DNA of 64,000 nucleotides from Candidula unifasciata (taxonomy: Eukaryota; Mollusca; Gastropoda; Stylommatophora; Geomitridae), in NCBI GenBank assembly GCA_905116865.2, contig CAJHNH020003157.1, positions 339,423 to 403,422 on the forward strand, written 5' to 3'. A program made the translations under genes and the position numbers. Positions 1 through 12,226 of the stretch are shown piece by piece. Positions within the stretch are counted from its first letter, which is position 1. Each line of letters begins with the position of its first letter. Below the pieces are notes generated by a model. The model was not told the origin of the DNA, did no database searches, and worked only from the letters and a program-made list of their open reading frames with translations.

Positions 1-975
1 AGATACTACACACAGAGTGGTGGTCAGAGGTATTTCTGTCAGAATCATGGAAGATAAAGCAGTGGGTGGTAACAGAGATCAAGATTTTCTCACTGGCTTG
101 AGCTACAGCCATACTAACAACAAACTCACAATGACTGAATTCTTCCCCACATGAAGTGCGACATTGTCAAAGCAGTGAAGTGTCAGTAGATATCTAATTT
201 ACAACACAGCGGCCTCTAAGAGGCATAATCTTTTAAGATTCAAATTGCATGTTTCAAAAACCTGAAACAGTATTGTTTGAAATAGAAGACAGCACTCAAA
301 GAATTATACAGTGACTCAAATTCTATGTATCTATCAACAATTTGGAGATGATCTGACACTGTGTGAAGTTAAAATTTAAGGAGATGCTCGACACTATCAA
401 CTTGAGTGTCATTTTGAAGGACATTGACCTAACGGTTTTGTGACCACTGATGGGCGTCTCTTCCTGTTACATTCCATGATCTCATTATTTACAAAAAGAC
501 AGCATGACTCTTGACATTCACTGGTATCTGTAGGGGTATACAGACACAGCCACCATTAGTTGAGTCCAGCTGGTCATCTCTGCTCAGTCTACATCAGCGG
601 AGGTTGTAATGTCACTCTGATGGAAAACGCAGGGCAAGACTCTACACATTGAGAAGTGGAGTGAGGTGGTAATGTCAGTTTTTTTCAAGTGTTATTATCA
701 AGATAGAGCAGTGGGTGGCAAAATAGATCAAGATTTTCTCACTGGCTTGTAGTGGGCTGTAGTGGCTAAGACTCTTGGGCAGTGGAGCACACCAGCTGTT
801 TCACCTTGTAAGTGTCTAGCCTTACAGGTGAAAAAGGCGCACTCAGGTGGTAAGTCCTCTGACCTGGCAAATCTTTCTACTGTAAAGACCGTTGTGTGAT
901 TGAAAAGGCATATCCTTGAAAAAGTGACCCCGTTAACCAAGACCTTGTGGTCCTGGGACCCCAAAAAAAAACGGA
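1..975. other. Unassigned DNA upstream of LINE A1
   Basis: No supportable gene is seen here. Short open frames are present in several frames but none resembles a known protein or has splice-like borders. The only structure noticed is a direct repeat: a segment near 56-100 recurs near 706-748 with a few substitutions. The boundary with the LINE to the right is set at about 976 because similarity to the 5' end of the second A copy (61078 onward) starts there. Confidence 0.5.
56..750 (+). repeat. Direct repeat pair, about 45 bp, 650 bp apart
   Basis: Two blocks, about 56-100 and 706-748, share GCAGTGGGTGG and ATCAAGATTTTCTCACTGGC in the same order and spacing. A short region of similarity 650 bp apart suggests an old tandem duplication or two copies of an unidentified repeat. 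The DNA between the copies shows no further obvious repetition. Confidence 0.55.
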
Positions 976-1560
976 TCTAGAGGAGACAACCTGGATATAA
1001 ACACCAAAGCCTAAAGTGGATCTATGTGCTGGAAGGCTGAATAGCTGTGGGATAGTCAGTCGTGAACATGGACGTCTGGTCAATTGGAGGTCCGGTGCCA
1101 GGCGTGTGAACTCCATAGGGACATCCATTGCCCCTTCTCTAGCAGGAAGGCTCTACTAGGATGACCGGCTACTTCCTGCTTCATAACAATTTTATCTAAT
1201 GGATTTTTTTATTTCACAAGAATAGTCGCCAGAGCTACAGAGCATGCGCTCTGCACTTGCCATCATCTTCAGTGAGCAGCAAAGAGAAAGTGAAGAGGAG
1301 AAAACGAGGAAATGATAACAGAAAAAATCAGAGAAATAAAAGGGCAGGAGTCAGAAGACTTAGGTGAAAAACAGACCAGCTGAGGTTCAACCATGTAAGA
1401 GTGTGTTTTTGGAATTGTCTCAGTGCCAAATAGAGAGGGCCCATACTGGAGCGGTTGATTAATGATTCTGATGTAGTCATGCTTCAAGAGCTGAATGCAG
1501 ACAAATATCATAGCTCTGGATATTTCAGCAATGTAAACCCTGCTGGACATGGGCAATGTC
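976..1560 (+). other. 5' leader and start of the endonuclease frame of LINE A1
   Basis: This block aligns by eye with 61078-61660. Both contain GTCGTGAAC, a GGGACATCCAT hairpin core (1118-1133 here), CCCCTTC, CTAGCAGG and GACCGG in the same order. They then share a coding start rich in basic residues, followed by a frame reaching MLQELN, a typical first motif of LINE endonucleases. The block stops abruptly at 1560, where LINE B begins. Confidence 0.75.
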
Positions 1561-1613
1561 GCTTCCTGTAGGTGGCGTCTGCAGGAAGCGACTGAAATGT
1601 GAGAGACTCAGCT

Positions 1614-3075
1614 TAAAGTATGTTCGCGTTCTCTACTGGAACTGCGCTTCGTTCAGTCAACGCCGACCCATTTTCAGAAGCTCCTCTACAGCAAGGACAT
1701 TGTTGTCCTACAGGAAACACACCTCGGTGACGAGATCATTAAAATTGCGGGCTTCCAATCCTTCTACAATAGACGGCACCTCGGACAGCTCATTCTTGTT
1801 CGTGACCACATACCGGTGTCTGAGGTGGACATGTCTGAGTGGGATAATGACGACCTACAAGTACACGCAGTCAGAGTGTTGGGCCCGGCCCAGTTTGTGA
1901 TTGTCAATGTGTACGCCTGCAATGGAAAGGTGGATACAGCGAAATGGCAGAGTTTGCTCCAGACTGAGGAAAAGAAAGTCCTTTACTGCGGAGACTTCAA
2001 CGCCAGAGGAAACCAGTGGGGCAATGTAATCACCAATAAACAGGGGGAAGACCTGGAGGATGCTCTAGTGTCTGCCGATCTAGTATGCTTGAACGACGGA
2101 AAGGTTACCCGAATGGCAACCCGACAAGGGGATTCTGACAGCGTAATTGACCTGGCCCTAGTGTCTCCCTCCATTGCATCAGGATGCAGGTGGAGCACAC
2201 TGGGATACCATGACAGTGATCACTTTCCTTGCGTCGTCCTGGTGGAGAAGAGCAACAGCAAATGTCATGTAATCAATGTGCCTGCTTTTATATATGACCG
2301 TACAGGGCAAGATGTCATTAGCAAAATCAGACGACGTAAAACAAGAGCAGATCGCAGACGGCGGGAGAGATGGGCCCAGCCACCATGGTGGAATGAAGTA
2401 GTCAACATGGCGTGGCTAGAAAAAAGGAACGCTGTCAAGGCATGGCAAAAGGCAAGGAAAATTGATCCGTCACTTTCTGAAAGCCTGATCAGTCTGAAAG
2501 ATGAGGTCAACAAGCGGACAGTGGCTTTCAAGTTAATTGCGAAAGAAGCCAAGACAGCGAAATGGAACGAATTCTGCAAGAGCGTTTGCTCCGAGGGATC
2601 TCTTGTAACATTCTGGCGCCTTCAACGGAGCATGCACGGCGCCGGACGACCAAGGGATATTCCTGATTTTCAGGGTACAGACCTGATATGGCAGAGAACT
2701 GATGCTGATAAAGGAAAAACCCTTCTTGCGCGCTACTTGGAGCAAACTGACCAAAAAGACGAAGCTGCAAGAATAGGGGTTAAGATGAAACTGTCGATGC
2801 TATGCGAGAACACTGAGCTAGGCACTGATTTCACAATCACTGCAGACACCTTAAGAACTTGCCTCAAGAAATCGCGCAGCACTGCTCCAGGCCCTGACGG
2901 CATCCGATACAATGACATGCTGATGATGTCGAATGCTGATTTGAAAAGCGTGGCAAAGGAATTCAATATCAGCATCCAGAGTGGCCAGATACAAGAGGAA
3001 TGGCTCCATAGTTATTTGTTCCCACTACCAAAGCCTAATAAAGACCACTCAAAGATCTGCGGCTACAGAATCGAT
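1614..3075 (+). pseudogene. LINE B endonuclease and start of reverse transcriptase
   Basis: The frame begins near YVRVLYWNCAS, the usual first motif of an APE-type LINE endonuclease. It shifts frame near 1700-1815, then runs open from 1816 to 3147. Visible motifs are CGDFNARGNQWG (metal-binding Asp/Asn), VIDLALVS, and a YHDSDHFP motif with the catalytic Asp-His pair. A basic linker and the TAPGPDGIRYNDM entry motif of the reverse transcriptase follow. After GYRI at about 3072 the frame shifts by one base, so the rest of the polymerase is read in another frame. The enzyme would nick genomic DNA to prime reverse transcription, but this copy cannot make it whole. Confidence 0.82.
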
Positions 3076-5041
3076 GCAGAATACTGTTGGCAAACTTTTG
3101 GAAAAAATTGTCGCACAAAGATTGACCACCTACTTGGAACTACATGATAAGTTCCCATCAACACTTTGAGGGTACAGGTTGAAGAAAGAGACATGGTTCA
3201 ATGCTGCTGTTTTCGCCTACGATGTGTACGAGGGATTTCAGATTAAAGAAGAGACATGTGCGGCAGTGTTGGACTTAGAAGATGCCTACAATAAAGTACC
3301 AGATGATTATTTAATGCAATTACTGCTTAAACTAGAAGTCAATCCTATTCTAATCCGCTGGATTGCTGCGGTCCTGTTCCAGAGAAAGATTGTACTAAGA
3401 TGTGGTAGCTGGTCCTCAGAACCGCAAACGATATGTCCAGGCTTGCCACAGGGATCACCGCTATCACCAGTCTTATTCAACGTTTATACGATGATGATCA
3501 CTGAGCAGCAGTTGAATGGAAAGGGAAGGACTTTGTCATTTGCTGATGACATTTTGATTTATCGACGAGGGCGTGATAGACAGGAGATCGCCAGCATAAT
3601 GCACAAAGAACTCGATCGAATTGCCGCCTGGTGTGATGGTTCCAATGCCTATGTCAATCCTTCGAAGGCATCAGTGTCATGGTTCTCTTTGAACAATCAC
3701 ATTGTCAAGTCTGACTTACCAGAAGTGAAAATGCGTGATAATGTATTGATCAGAACCAAGGTTATGACGTTTCTCGGGGTGAGGTTCGATCGCAGCTTGT
3801 CATTCAGGGAACACGTTGACCATGTGATAACAAAAGCACGCAAAGGTCTATCTGCAATGAGGATTATGGCTGCTTCCAATATCGAGCAAAGACTACTAGT
3901 ACTTCTATTCTACGGTCTGGTCCTTTCCCCCATTGAATACGCTCTGGTCATCCTCACTGTCAGTGCTACCCAGATTGAACGACTCGAAAAGGTGCAAAAT
4001 GAAGCCATGCGTATTATTTTAGGATGTACAAGAGACACATCCTGTGGAGCAATGAGGTATCTACTTGACTTTCCAACAATGAACCAAAGGATCAGGATGT
4101 GGAGGGCTCGGGCATACCTCAAAATATGTGCTAATAAGAAACACCCACTGCATCAAGCGCTTTTTAGTGAAAAGGGCGACAGACTGAAGAGGGGAAAATC
4201 GTGGCTAGGTCGGGCAGAAGATGTTATTAGGCAAATATGCAGCCTAACCGACATCATACCTGGTGCAGAATGGATACCTGTGCCTCAGGCGTTTATTTGT
4301 ACATTTTCCTGTATTGTCACACTCAACAGGCGATGTAGAGAAGAGAATCCTGTTGCTGTTAATGCAGAGGTCAACGCTCTCATCGGTGAGAATTCAGACG
4401 AAGCAGATGCACTAATCTATACAGACGGATCCGTTATACGCCAAAGAAGAAGCGCATGGGCATTTACAGCACGCTCAGCGGGCAGAACAGTCAAAGAAGC
4501 CAACGGCGCCTTCTCCATGACAACCAGCAGCATGACGATGGAGGTGATGGCAGTGACGCAAGCGTTTGCCTGGCTTGAAACACAAAAATACACCGGCATA
4601 TGTATACTCAGTGATTCAATGAGTATGATCCGGAGGGTTCAGGCAGGTTCAGTGCGAAGACAATGGCTTGAATCAATTCAGAAGTCCACTGTGCGAGGAG
4701 TCGCCTTTATTTTTGTTCCGGGAGACGCAGGCGTCGATGGAAATGAAAGAGCTGACAGGTTGGCTGGATCCGCTATCACTACCGACGGTCGGCCTATGGA
4801 TCATGCTGATATTATCAATGCCCTCAGAGAAATGGGAAGGATAGAGGACTTTGGTGGCAGTGAATCCACATCACTCGCCAGAATAGCAGACTTGGGAATT
4901 AAGATTGGCACAGCAAAAAACGAGACGCACACCGGACACGTCAGAAAACTTGTTAATCAACATAGAACTGGTACTATTAGCCATCGGATGTTGGGGTTCA
5001 TACTGAGGGGAGGATCTGAGCACCTATGGACATGTCCGTAG
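3076..5041 (+). pseudogene. LINE B reverse transcriptase and RNase H
   Basis: After the frameshift near 3075 the frame reads ITLQN-type RT sequence, meets a TGA at 3167-3169 where GGYR is expected, then stays open from 3179 to 5041 (620 codons). Motifs in order are LDLEDAYNKVP (RT motif A), GLPQGSPLSPVLFNVY (motif B), SFADDILIYRRG (catalytic ADD box, intact), NPSKASVSWFS, a thumb/connection region with QNEAMRIILGC, then RNase H with IYTDGSV, SMTMEVMAV and ILSDSMSM. The last RNase H motif reads PGDAGVDGNERAD, where the usual PGHAG His is Asp (codon at 4724-4726). Apart from one stop, one frameshift and that change the domain looks well preserved. Confidence 0.85.
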
Positions 5042-5086
5042 TGCAATGATGATAACCCAACTAACTAACTAACTAACTAACTAACT

Positions 5087-6011
5087 AATGTCTGCTAGAG
5101 AAGGAGGGACTGAAACATGTGGTGCTTGACCTGATTCGATGGAATCATGATGCTGTGGAGGTGCAGGGAACACAGACGGAGATTGCTGGTCTAAGCTGGA
5201 ACATAATAAATAAAAATGCTACCATGGGTTCATTAGTCACAAAACAACAATGGGACTGGCTGAAAGACCTAGAGGAGATTCCTGGCAACAGGTTCCTCAT
5301 TTGTGAGGATTTCGATGCACAGAACAATGAATGGGACAGTACTGGTGAAAACAGACAGGGAGTTGCCCTCGCTGATGCCATGGTCGATTCAAATTTTGTC
5401 TGCATCAATAATGGAAGGCCTTGAATGGTAGTGAGGTGCAGGTATGCAGACACAGCTATTGACCTGGCATTTGTTACCCAGTCAGCAGTAATGATTACAC
5501 AATGGACACCCAATGGACTGTTCTGAGCAATCATGGAAGCAATCATCTGCCATGTTCAGTATGTTCTACTTTTGTTCAGCCTCCATGGTGGACATCAGAG
5601 GTAGAACAGGCATGGAAGTTAAAGAGAGCTGCAGTAAAATGATAAAAGAAAGTGTGACAAACATACCTAGGCATGCAGGAAGAATTGAAGTGCATGGAAA
5701 GAGATAAGAAAGATAGGATATAGGTTTTCAAGTGTTGTGCAGCAGAGGACCCAAAAAAATGGGAACATTTCATTAATGAAACTGGGTGCCAAAAGACTTT
5801 GGAAAAGTTCTGGAAGCTAAATAGGCAGATGCTCAAGAAATATCAGTCCAGCTTAGTTGGAACAATTCATTGCTATTGACCACAGTCAAAGAGAAGGGTG
5901 AGGCTTTTCTGAAGTAGTTCATTTCACAGACAGACCACAATGATGGAGACAACAAGATGCAGTTAGAGATCTGTCAGCCGCCATAAAGAATAAACATTAT
6001 GAAGACATCAT
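5087..6011 (+). pseudogene. LINE A1, continued endonuclease and linker region
   Basis: The sequence after the B tail resumes the A frame with HVVLDLI-type sequence and runs open 5119-5424. It shows the endonuclease motif CEDFDAQNNEWD (CGDFNARNREWD in A2) and INNGRP. The Asp and Asn of the GDFN motif are altered (EDFD), which would weaken metal binding. Beyond 5424 the frame is broken repeatedly but can be followed through PPWWTSEVEQAW-like and FWKLNRQML-like segments to the C1 insertion point at 5999-6011. Confidence 0.78.
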
Positions 6012-6019
6012 TCATTCAT

Positions 6020-7939
6020 TCATTCAGTAGCATGTCCCTCGCGGAACCTCGCTGCCATAACAACCCTCCGGAAAACCTTCCTATCATGAGCAAGATGTCC
6101 TGCGTCTGATACACCCATCTGGAGATCATCTGCCACATCCTGCACCCATCTTCTCCTTGGCCTTCCTCTTCCTCTCTTCCCAGGCATATACCCCTCCATT
6201 ATTGTTCTCTCTAGACCTCCATGACGTTTCAAGTGACCAAAATATTTCAATTTTCTTTGTTTTATTGTCTTTACTAGCCAACCCTCTTCAATATTCAGCT
6301 CTTGAAGTATGGATGCATTTGTTCTTTTTCTTTACCCAAGATATTCTTAGAACCTGTCTGTAACATTTATATTCAAATGCATTTATGCGCTGTTCCGCTT
6401 GTTTAGTAAGTGTCCAGGTCTCACAGGCGTATGTTGCAATGGGAAAGATGCATGCTCTTAAAAATCTGACCTTTGTAATTCTATCTGTACAATTCCATAA
6501 TTTATTCAGTTGTTTTAGTCTTTGAAGAGCAATTGATAGTCGCCGTTTAATTTCTTTCATTGTGTCACCATTGTTGGTAACCAGTGACCCAAGATATTCG
6601 AAATTTTCCACCACTTCCAATCTTTCCTCATTAACATATATTTCCTTCTCCATGGCAGTTTTGTTTGTATGCATTATCTTTGTTTTTGCTGTGTTAAGAA
6701 ATAAGTTATGATTTTCACTATTTCTTTGGAGTGAGGTTAATAAGTTTTCTAAAACCATTTTGTGATGTTGATAGTAATACTGTATCATCAGCATAACGAA
6801 TTTCTGGTATTTCATGACCACCGATGTTTAGGGCATCATATTGTTCCTTGTTTATATCATCTCTTACATTTCTCATTATATTTTCGGCGTACAGGTTGAA
6901 CAAATACGGTGACAGCACACATCCCTGACGGACTCCTTGCTTGATGCCAAACCAGTCTGATGTCTCTCCATCTATTCTGACTGCTGCTTGTTGGTCTTGA
7001 TAGAGCATTTTAATGAGCTGCACTATATGTGATGGAAAGCCCATATTCCTCATGATTTCCCAAAGCTTCTGATGTCGTACACAGTCAAATGCTTTTGAAT
7101 AATCCACAAAACATAAGAACAGATTTACATTAAATTCTCTACACTTCTCTATTATTAAACGCATGTTGAATATATGATCTCTTGTTCCTCTTCCCTGTCT
7201 AAATCCAGCCTGAGCTACATTAATCTCTTCTTCCATTTTCTTTTGCAGTCTTCTCATTATAATTTTTAGTAGAATTTTACTTGCATGACTGATCAGGGCA
7301 ATAGTTCGATAGTTTGTACATAATTTCAGGTCACCCTTTTTTGGTATTGGAATGAAGATAGTTCTCTTCCAGTCTTTTGGCCAAATACCATATTTCCATA
7401 TCTTTTCACATAATGCATGATAGATTTTTTATGCTTTCTTCTCCTCCCGCTTTAATCAATTCAGCTGGTATCTCATCACATCCAGGTGATTTACCATTTT
7501 TCAGGCTCCTTATTGCCCATGAAATTTCATCTAATGAAGGTTCAGGTTCTGCCTCTACTGTTACTGGTTCATGTATATCATTCATATCCTCACTGTCATT
7601 CATATCATACATTCCGCTGCAGTATTCCTGCCATCTTCCTAGAATTTGTCTAGATTCTGTTAAAGTATTTCCCAACCTGTCACAAATAACATTTAACTGA
7701 GGTTGAAAATTTCTTGTCAATAACTTCATTTCCTTGAACATTTCGTAATCTCTTCCATTTTTGTGATGCTGCTCTATTTTAATACAGCAATCTTGTACAT
7801 ACTGATTTTTATCCTTTCTTGTGTACTTTCTTATTTCTCGTGTAAAAAATTTATACTTCATCCTACTATCATTGGTTTCTCCTTTCTTTTCAGTTCTCTT
7901 CGTTGTTTTATTAGTTCTAACGTGTATGGTGTGATCCAT
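6020..7939 (-). pseudogene. LINE C1 reverse transcriptase in several frames
   Basis: The polymerase can be followed through four open pieces (7939-7406, 7257-6718, 6821-6288 and 6250-6020). Motifs include KNGKSPGCDEIPAELIKAG, AGFRQGRGTRDHIFNMR, FVDYSKAFDCV (motif A), GVRQGCVLSPYLFNLY (motif B) and IRYADDTVLL (intact catalytic box). ENFEYLGSLVTNNGDTMKEI and the C-terminal GRPRRRWVQDVADDL follow. The segment between 7406 and 7257 and each junction carry frameshifts or stops. It is a recent but defective copy. Confidence 0.85.
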
Positions 7940-9111
7940 GGTTTATGTTGCTTAGTCCTGGTGGGTATTAAGTCTTTAGCTGCTGTTATCAAGATATCCC
8001 TAGCTTGTACCGCCAGTTCATCAGGTGTCATTTCCTCTTGTACAGACATCAAGACCTCAAAACGGTTCTTCACTTCTACGTTGTATGCATCTGGTATTTT
8101 TGTGAGATCAAATCGAAATGGCCTTGGTCCTCGGGTAAGCTTTTTGAGTTTTAATTTTAGATCTGCTTCTAGTAACTGATGATCTGTATCGCAATCTGCA
8201 CTTCGCAGGGTTTTTGCAGATGTTATGCTCGATCTCCATCTTCTTTGTATTAAAATGTAATCTATCTGATTTTTGGTAACACCGTCAGGGGATGTCCATG
8301 TGAAAAGCCTTCTAGGGTGTTGTTTATAAAGTGTGTTAGCTATTGTTAATTCATTTTCTATGCAAAATTCAATCAATTTTTCTCCTGTTTCATTTCTATT
8401 ACCCAATCCAAATTTTCCTAAAACGTGTCTCTCATTTTCATCTCTGCCTGTACCTACTTTAGCATTAAAATCTCCCATTATTATTATTATATCATTCTGA
8501 TTAATTTTATTTAATGTGTCTTGCAGTATGGCATAAAAATCTTCAATTTCGCCCTCCTCTGCTGTTGAAGTTGGTGCATATACCTGCATGAAAGTTATGT
8601 TTTTTGGACGGCCTTTAAGTCTGATAGTTAGGATTCTATCACTAACTGGATTATATCCCATAATAGCTTTTGCTGTTGTTTTATCTAAACAAAATGCCAC
8701 TCCGCTCTGGCCTCTTACATCTCTACCAGAATATACGAAAAAGCTTCTTCCATATTCATTGATAAAATGTCCCTTGCCACTCCAACGATGTTCACAAATT
8801 CCTAAGATCTGAATATTTAATCTTTCAATCTCATCACATACTACTTTAAGCTTTCCTTCATACAGACTTCTCACATTCCACGTTCCTATTCGCATTCTGT
8901 TTCTTAGTCTGACACAGTGGATTTCCTTGGTAACACAGTCAGGATTAACTCCGTCATCACGATTACTAGTACCGACCCCTGTATCACACTCTTCCCCAGT
9001 GTTATCTGATCTGCCTGGCCTGGGGTCTCGCCACCAGATCTCTTCTGTGTTATGTTTTCTTTCATGATTGTTATGGGTTCTTGGCAAAATTTGCAGAAGG
9101 TAGTTTGCCAT
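7858..9111 (-). pseudogene. LINE C1 endonuclease, 417-codon open frame
   Basis: An APE-type endonuclease in one uninterrupted frame. Residues 1-70 are a poorly conserved leader, then MRIGTWNVRSLYEGK opens the domain. It is followed by ILGICEHRW, the GVAFCL loop, IIIIMGDFNAKVGTGR (catalytic Asp/Asn), LFTWTSPDG, NQIDYILIQRRW and DCDTDHQLL with the catalytic Asp-His. The linker LTRGPRPFRFDL leads to the RT. The frame closes at 7858, and the continuation is read in another frame from 7939, so a frameshift separates endonuclease and RT. By itself this domain looks intact. Confidence 0.88.
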
Positions 9112-9396
9112 TGCTTTCCTCCTGAGCAGTGACTATACTAGTCGGTGGCCATAGCCATTGTCTCTACTGATGAGATCATCTGCCTATCGCCGCAGAGTGC
9201 AGACCATAACCAACAATACCTGTCGGCTGCTCTTACACTCCATCCACCACCTGCTTCCATGGCTTCACGTAACCCTGATTGGGGGGCTAAACGGGTACTC
9301 CACCTTGCCCAAGGGTGTCCCGTAGACTAGCGGAGGAAAGGAGGCGTCTTACTTCTCCTTTGATAGGGGATACCCCTACCCCGCTAACCATTAACC

Positions 9397-11560
9397 ATGA
9401 AGACATCATACAGGTGGAAAATATGAAAAGGGTGAAAGACACTGCACCGGGGCCTGATGGGGTCAGATATTCCCACATGAGGGACATGAGTGATGCAGAT
9501 CTGGTGGAGATGACTGCCTGTTTTAACCACAGCTTCAGTTCCACAAGAGTGGATGCACAACCATCTGATTCCACTTCCTAAGCCTGACAAGGATCATTCA
9601 AAACTCAGCGGCTTTAGGAACATAACAAAACACTTTTGGCAAAGTGCTGGAGAAGATAGTGGCGGGTAAGCTATAATAACTTTTGGAACACAGAAAGCTC
9701 CTTCCAAGAGGTTTGGGAAGTTACTGGCCAGGAAAAGAAACATGGTCAAATGCAGCCACTTTTGACTTTGACGCCTTTAAGGGTTTCCAGAACAGACAGG
9801 AAACAGTTGCAGGGGCACTTGATTTAGAAGAGTCAGATATTATATCTTGATGACAGCGCTTATGGAGATGGGAGTCTGTCCTTGGTTGGTGAATTGGTTA
9901 GCAGCTGCTTTATATTCTCGTCAGGTAGCTCTCCGCCTAGGTTCATGGACCTCTAAACCAAGTATTATAGCCCTGGGACTACCATAGGGTTCTGCAATGT
10001 CACCTGTGCTGTTCAATGTGTTTAGGAGCAAGATTGCAGAACTGGAAACACCTGGAGTTGGTAGAATATTAACATTCGCAGATGTTATTCTCACACATAG
10101 GAAGCGGAGAGATCAGAATCAAATTGCTCAAGAGTTATAGGCAACAGTAGATAAGGTGATCGACTGATGTACAGAGATGAGTGCTGTAATAAACCTAGAA
10201 AAGGCAACTGTCATATGATATTCTTTGGACAAAAGGATTGTTAAAACTGATGTTTGAAGCCTCAAAATAAATGGCAGGGACATCAAGAGAGACAGCAGAC
10301 TGAGGTACCAGGGAATCACATTCAACAGAAGCTTATCTTTCAAGTATCACATAGAGCTGGTTGTGTATAGGAAAAAAAAATTCCTAATGCACTAAAGATT
10401 ATTGCAGCAATGGACACGGAAAAGAAAATGCTGTTCGCACTATACCAGTACTTAATCGTCTCAGTGACTGATTATGGGCTGTGTTTGCTCACTGTCTCGA
10501 AGAGTCAGCTAGTGAAACTGGAGCGAACACAGAATGAAACTATGCAGTGGATCCTGGGATGTGCAAGAGACACCCTGATCGTGTGCATGCGATACATCCT
10601 TGCATTGCCAACCATTGCAGATAGACTTAAGGTACTGCAGACTAAGTCATACCCCAGAGTAGCTGCAGATAAAGAGCACTGGTTGAAACTTTAGATGCAG
10701 TTAAGCATTAGAGGTTGAAAAGGGGAAATTTAATGGATGGCTCAAGCAGAAGACACAATAAGACAAGTATGCATGCTGGAGAACATTGGGCGAAGGGAGG
10801 AGTGGGTCAGAGCACCAGAGGTCTGACCTATGTAGGGTCATGATCACATAAAGCCAGGAGTGCAGAAAGCGGCTTGCGGGAACTATTGAGGTGGAAGTGA
10901 TTCATGACAATTCTCATCCTCATGATCTGATTATCTAAAAAGATGATTCTGTATTGAGAGGGAAGAGAAGTGCCTGGGGTTTTATAGCGAAAGCCAATGG
11001 AAAATCTTTAGTGCAGGACAGCCTGGCACGAGAATGGAGAAGGAGGTGGTCACTGCAGCTTGCTGGTGGCTAGAGAAAAAAGATACATACACATGTCGTA
11101 ATTGTAACGGACTCTGAAAGCATGCTGAAAAAGGTAAAGACAGGATTGCTTCGAGCAGAGTGGCAAGCTTCATTTGCAAGGTCACGGGTAGTGAGCATAC
11201 TTTGGATCTTTTCTCCAGGCTATGCCGGCATGTGGGGGAATGAACAGGCAAACAGACTGGCCGCATCTGCATCGCTGCTGAATTGATACACGACAAGGCA
11301 GTTGTGGTCAGAGCCCTTATGGAACAAATAACGAAGTCAGAAGAGAAACTAGATTATTATGGGCTAGAGAGAATGAGGCCCCTGGGTGTAACCAGAAAGT
11401 TTGGCCGGCACACTACACTCAAAGAAAAGGCAAGACAAACATACAACTAGACTATGACCGGTACCATAAGTACTGGAACTCTGTGCTGGCTGCTGAGGAT
11501 GGGGACAGAGCTCCTATGGGAATGCCCTAAGTGCTGTGATGTCAATTTTTGACTCAACTC
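9397..11560 (+). pseudogene. LINE A1 reverse transcriptase, RNase H and 3' end
   Basis: The sequence resumes after C1 with HEDIIQVENMKRVKDTAPGPDGVRYSHM (RT entry motif). It is recognisable but badly decayed through a LDLEES-like motif A, MSPVLFNVF and an altered catalytic region (LTFADVI instead of FADD). The best frame is 10410-10694, with KSQLVKLERTQNETMQWILGCARDT. RNase H remnants lie around 10920-11300 (TDSESML, PGYAGMWGNEQANRLA). The 3' end has the CTGCTGAGGATGGGGAC and GAATGCCC blocks seen in every other A-type 3' end in the window, then a CTCAACTCAAC-rich tail near 11550. Confidence 0.82.
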
Positions 11561-12226
11561 AACAACAACTCAACTGCAACAGGTCAAAGTTTTGAGAATG
11601 AAACGATAGTGTTGTTGGCACACTGGAAAGTAATCAACAATTATGGCTCACTATAAAGGTAGCAACTGATTAGCAGAGATGTTCAACTAAAGCAACACAT
11701 CTCAGGGTAACATGCATGGTACAAGAGCAAAATTGAAAACTCTCCACTATGTTAACTCTTTGTTTACAGTAGGCAAAGACCATAAGACAGCTTTCTACAT
11801 GTCTTCAGTTTGCTAGTGACAAGACACTGAAAGTGGTCAAACCTGTAGCCTTATGTCTTTGGGTTCATGAGTGCAGTTTTTACAGAGATACCTGGGGATT
11901 GTCACCAGAGCTATTGTGTTCATGCTTTGTGTGACACTCTCTCGGCAGGCTATTCTGCAAAGATAGACTGAGCCAAATGGGAGAAGATCTGGTACAATGG
12001 AGTCAATCCTCTCTACTTTAACCTTCTAAACAACGTCATTTTTTTTTACTATATACAAGTTTCATATCTCTATTCCAAAAGTATCATGTAAGTTTCTTAG
12101 CAATCAGTGTTAAAAGTGAATATCTAAGAATCTAAGAGTGATATGTGTATATCCATGTGTATTAGTGTTGTTTGTAAAAAAAAAAACAGTAATCTCTGAC
12201 ACAATGGTGGTCATCAGTATACTTAC
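11561..12226. other. No gene seen; short unassigned stretch
   Basis: A/T-rich sequence with no open frame of interest, no clear repeat and no recognised element. It ends with the splice donor of the candidate exon to the right, so it would be intron of that minus-strand gene if the exon is real. Confidence 0.5.

Larger units (their letters stand above)
1561..5086 (+). mobile_element. LINE B, inserted in A1, nearly full coding length
   Basis: A 3.5-kb non-LTR retrotransposon with endonuclease, reverse transcriptase and RNase H, ending in a tail of seven or so CTAA/AACT repeats (about 5058-5087). AATGTC occurs immediately left (1555-1560) and right (5087-5092), and the A1 sequence resumes correctly after it, so B inserted into A1 by target-primed reverse transcription. 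The 5' end is probably truncated, because no leader like those of A or E precedes the endonuclease. B has fewer disabling mutations than its host A1, which fits a younger age. Confidence 0.88.
6012..9396 (-). mobile_element. LINE C1, near full-length, inserted in A1 in reverse
   Basis: A 3.4-kb non-LTR element on the - strand. It starts at 9396 with a leader of about 280 bp, encodes an endonuclease then a reverse transcriptase, and ends in a GAAT/TGAA simple tail (6012-6025). ATGAAGACATCAT occurs on both sides (5999-6011 and 9397-9409), a 13-bp target duplication inside the A1 reverse transcriptase. No RNase H motif is seen. The protein type is that often annotated as craniofacial development protein 2-like (endonuclease) in invertebrate gene sets; an RTE-like or related clade is likely. 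A deleted sister copy lies at 56072-57040. Confidence 0.9.
976..11560 (+). mobile_element. LINE A1: I-like retrotransposon split by two nested LINEs
   Basis: Three blocks on the + strand (976-1560, 5087-6011 and 9397-11560) join into one non-LTR retrotransposon of about 3.7 kb. The order is 5' leader, APE-type endonuclease, reverse transcriptase, RNase H, then a 3' end with CTCAACTCAAC repeats. The order is confirmed by the uninterrupted second copy at 61078-63117. The first gap is filled by LINE B between AATGTC duplications. The second is filled by LINE C1 in reverse between 13-bp duplications. All coding parts carry stops and frameshifts, so the element is dead. RNase H together with an APE endonuclease points to the I superfamily; the exact clade was not determined. 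Confidence 0.85.
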
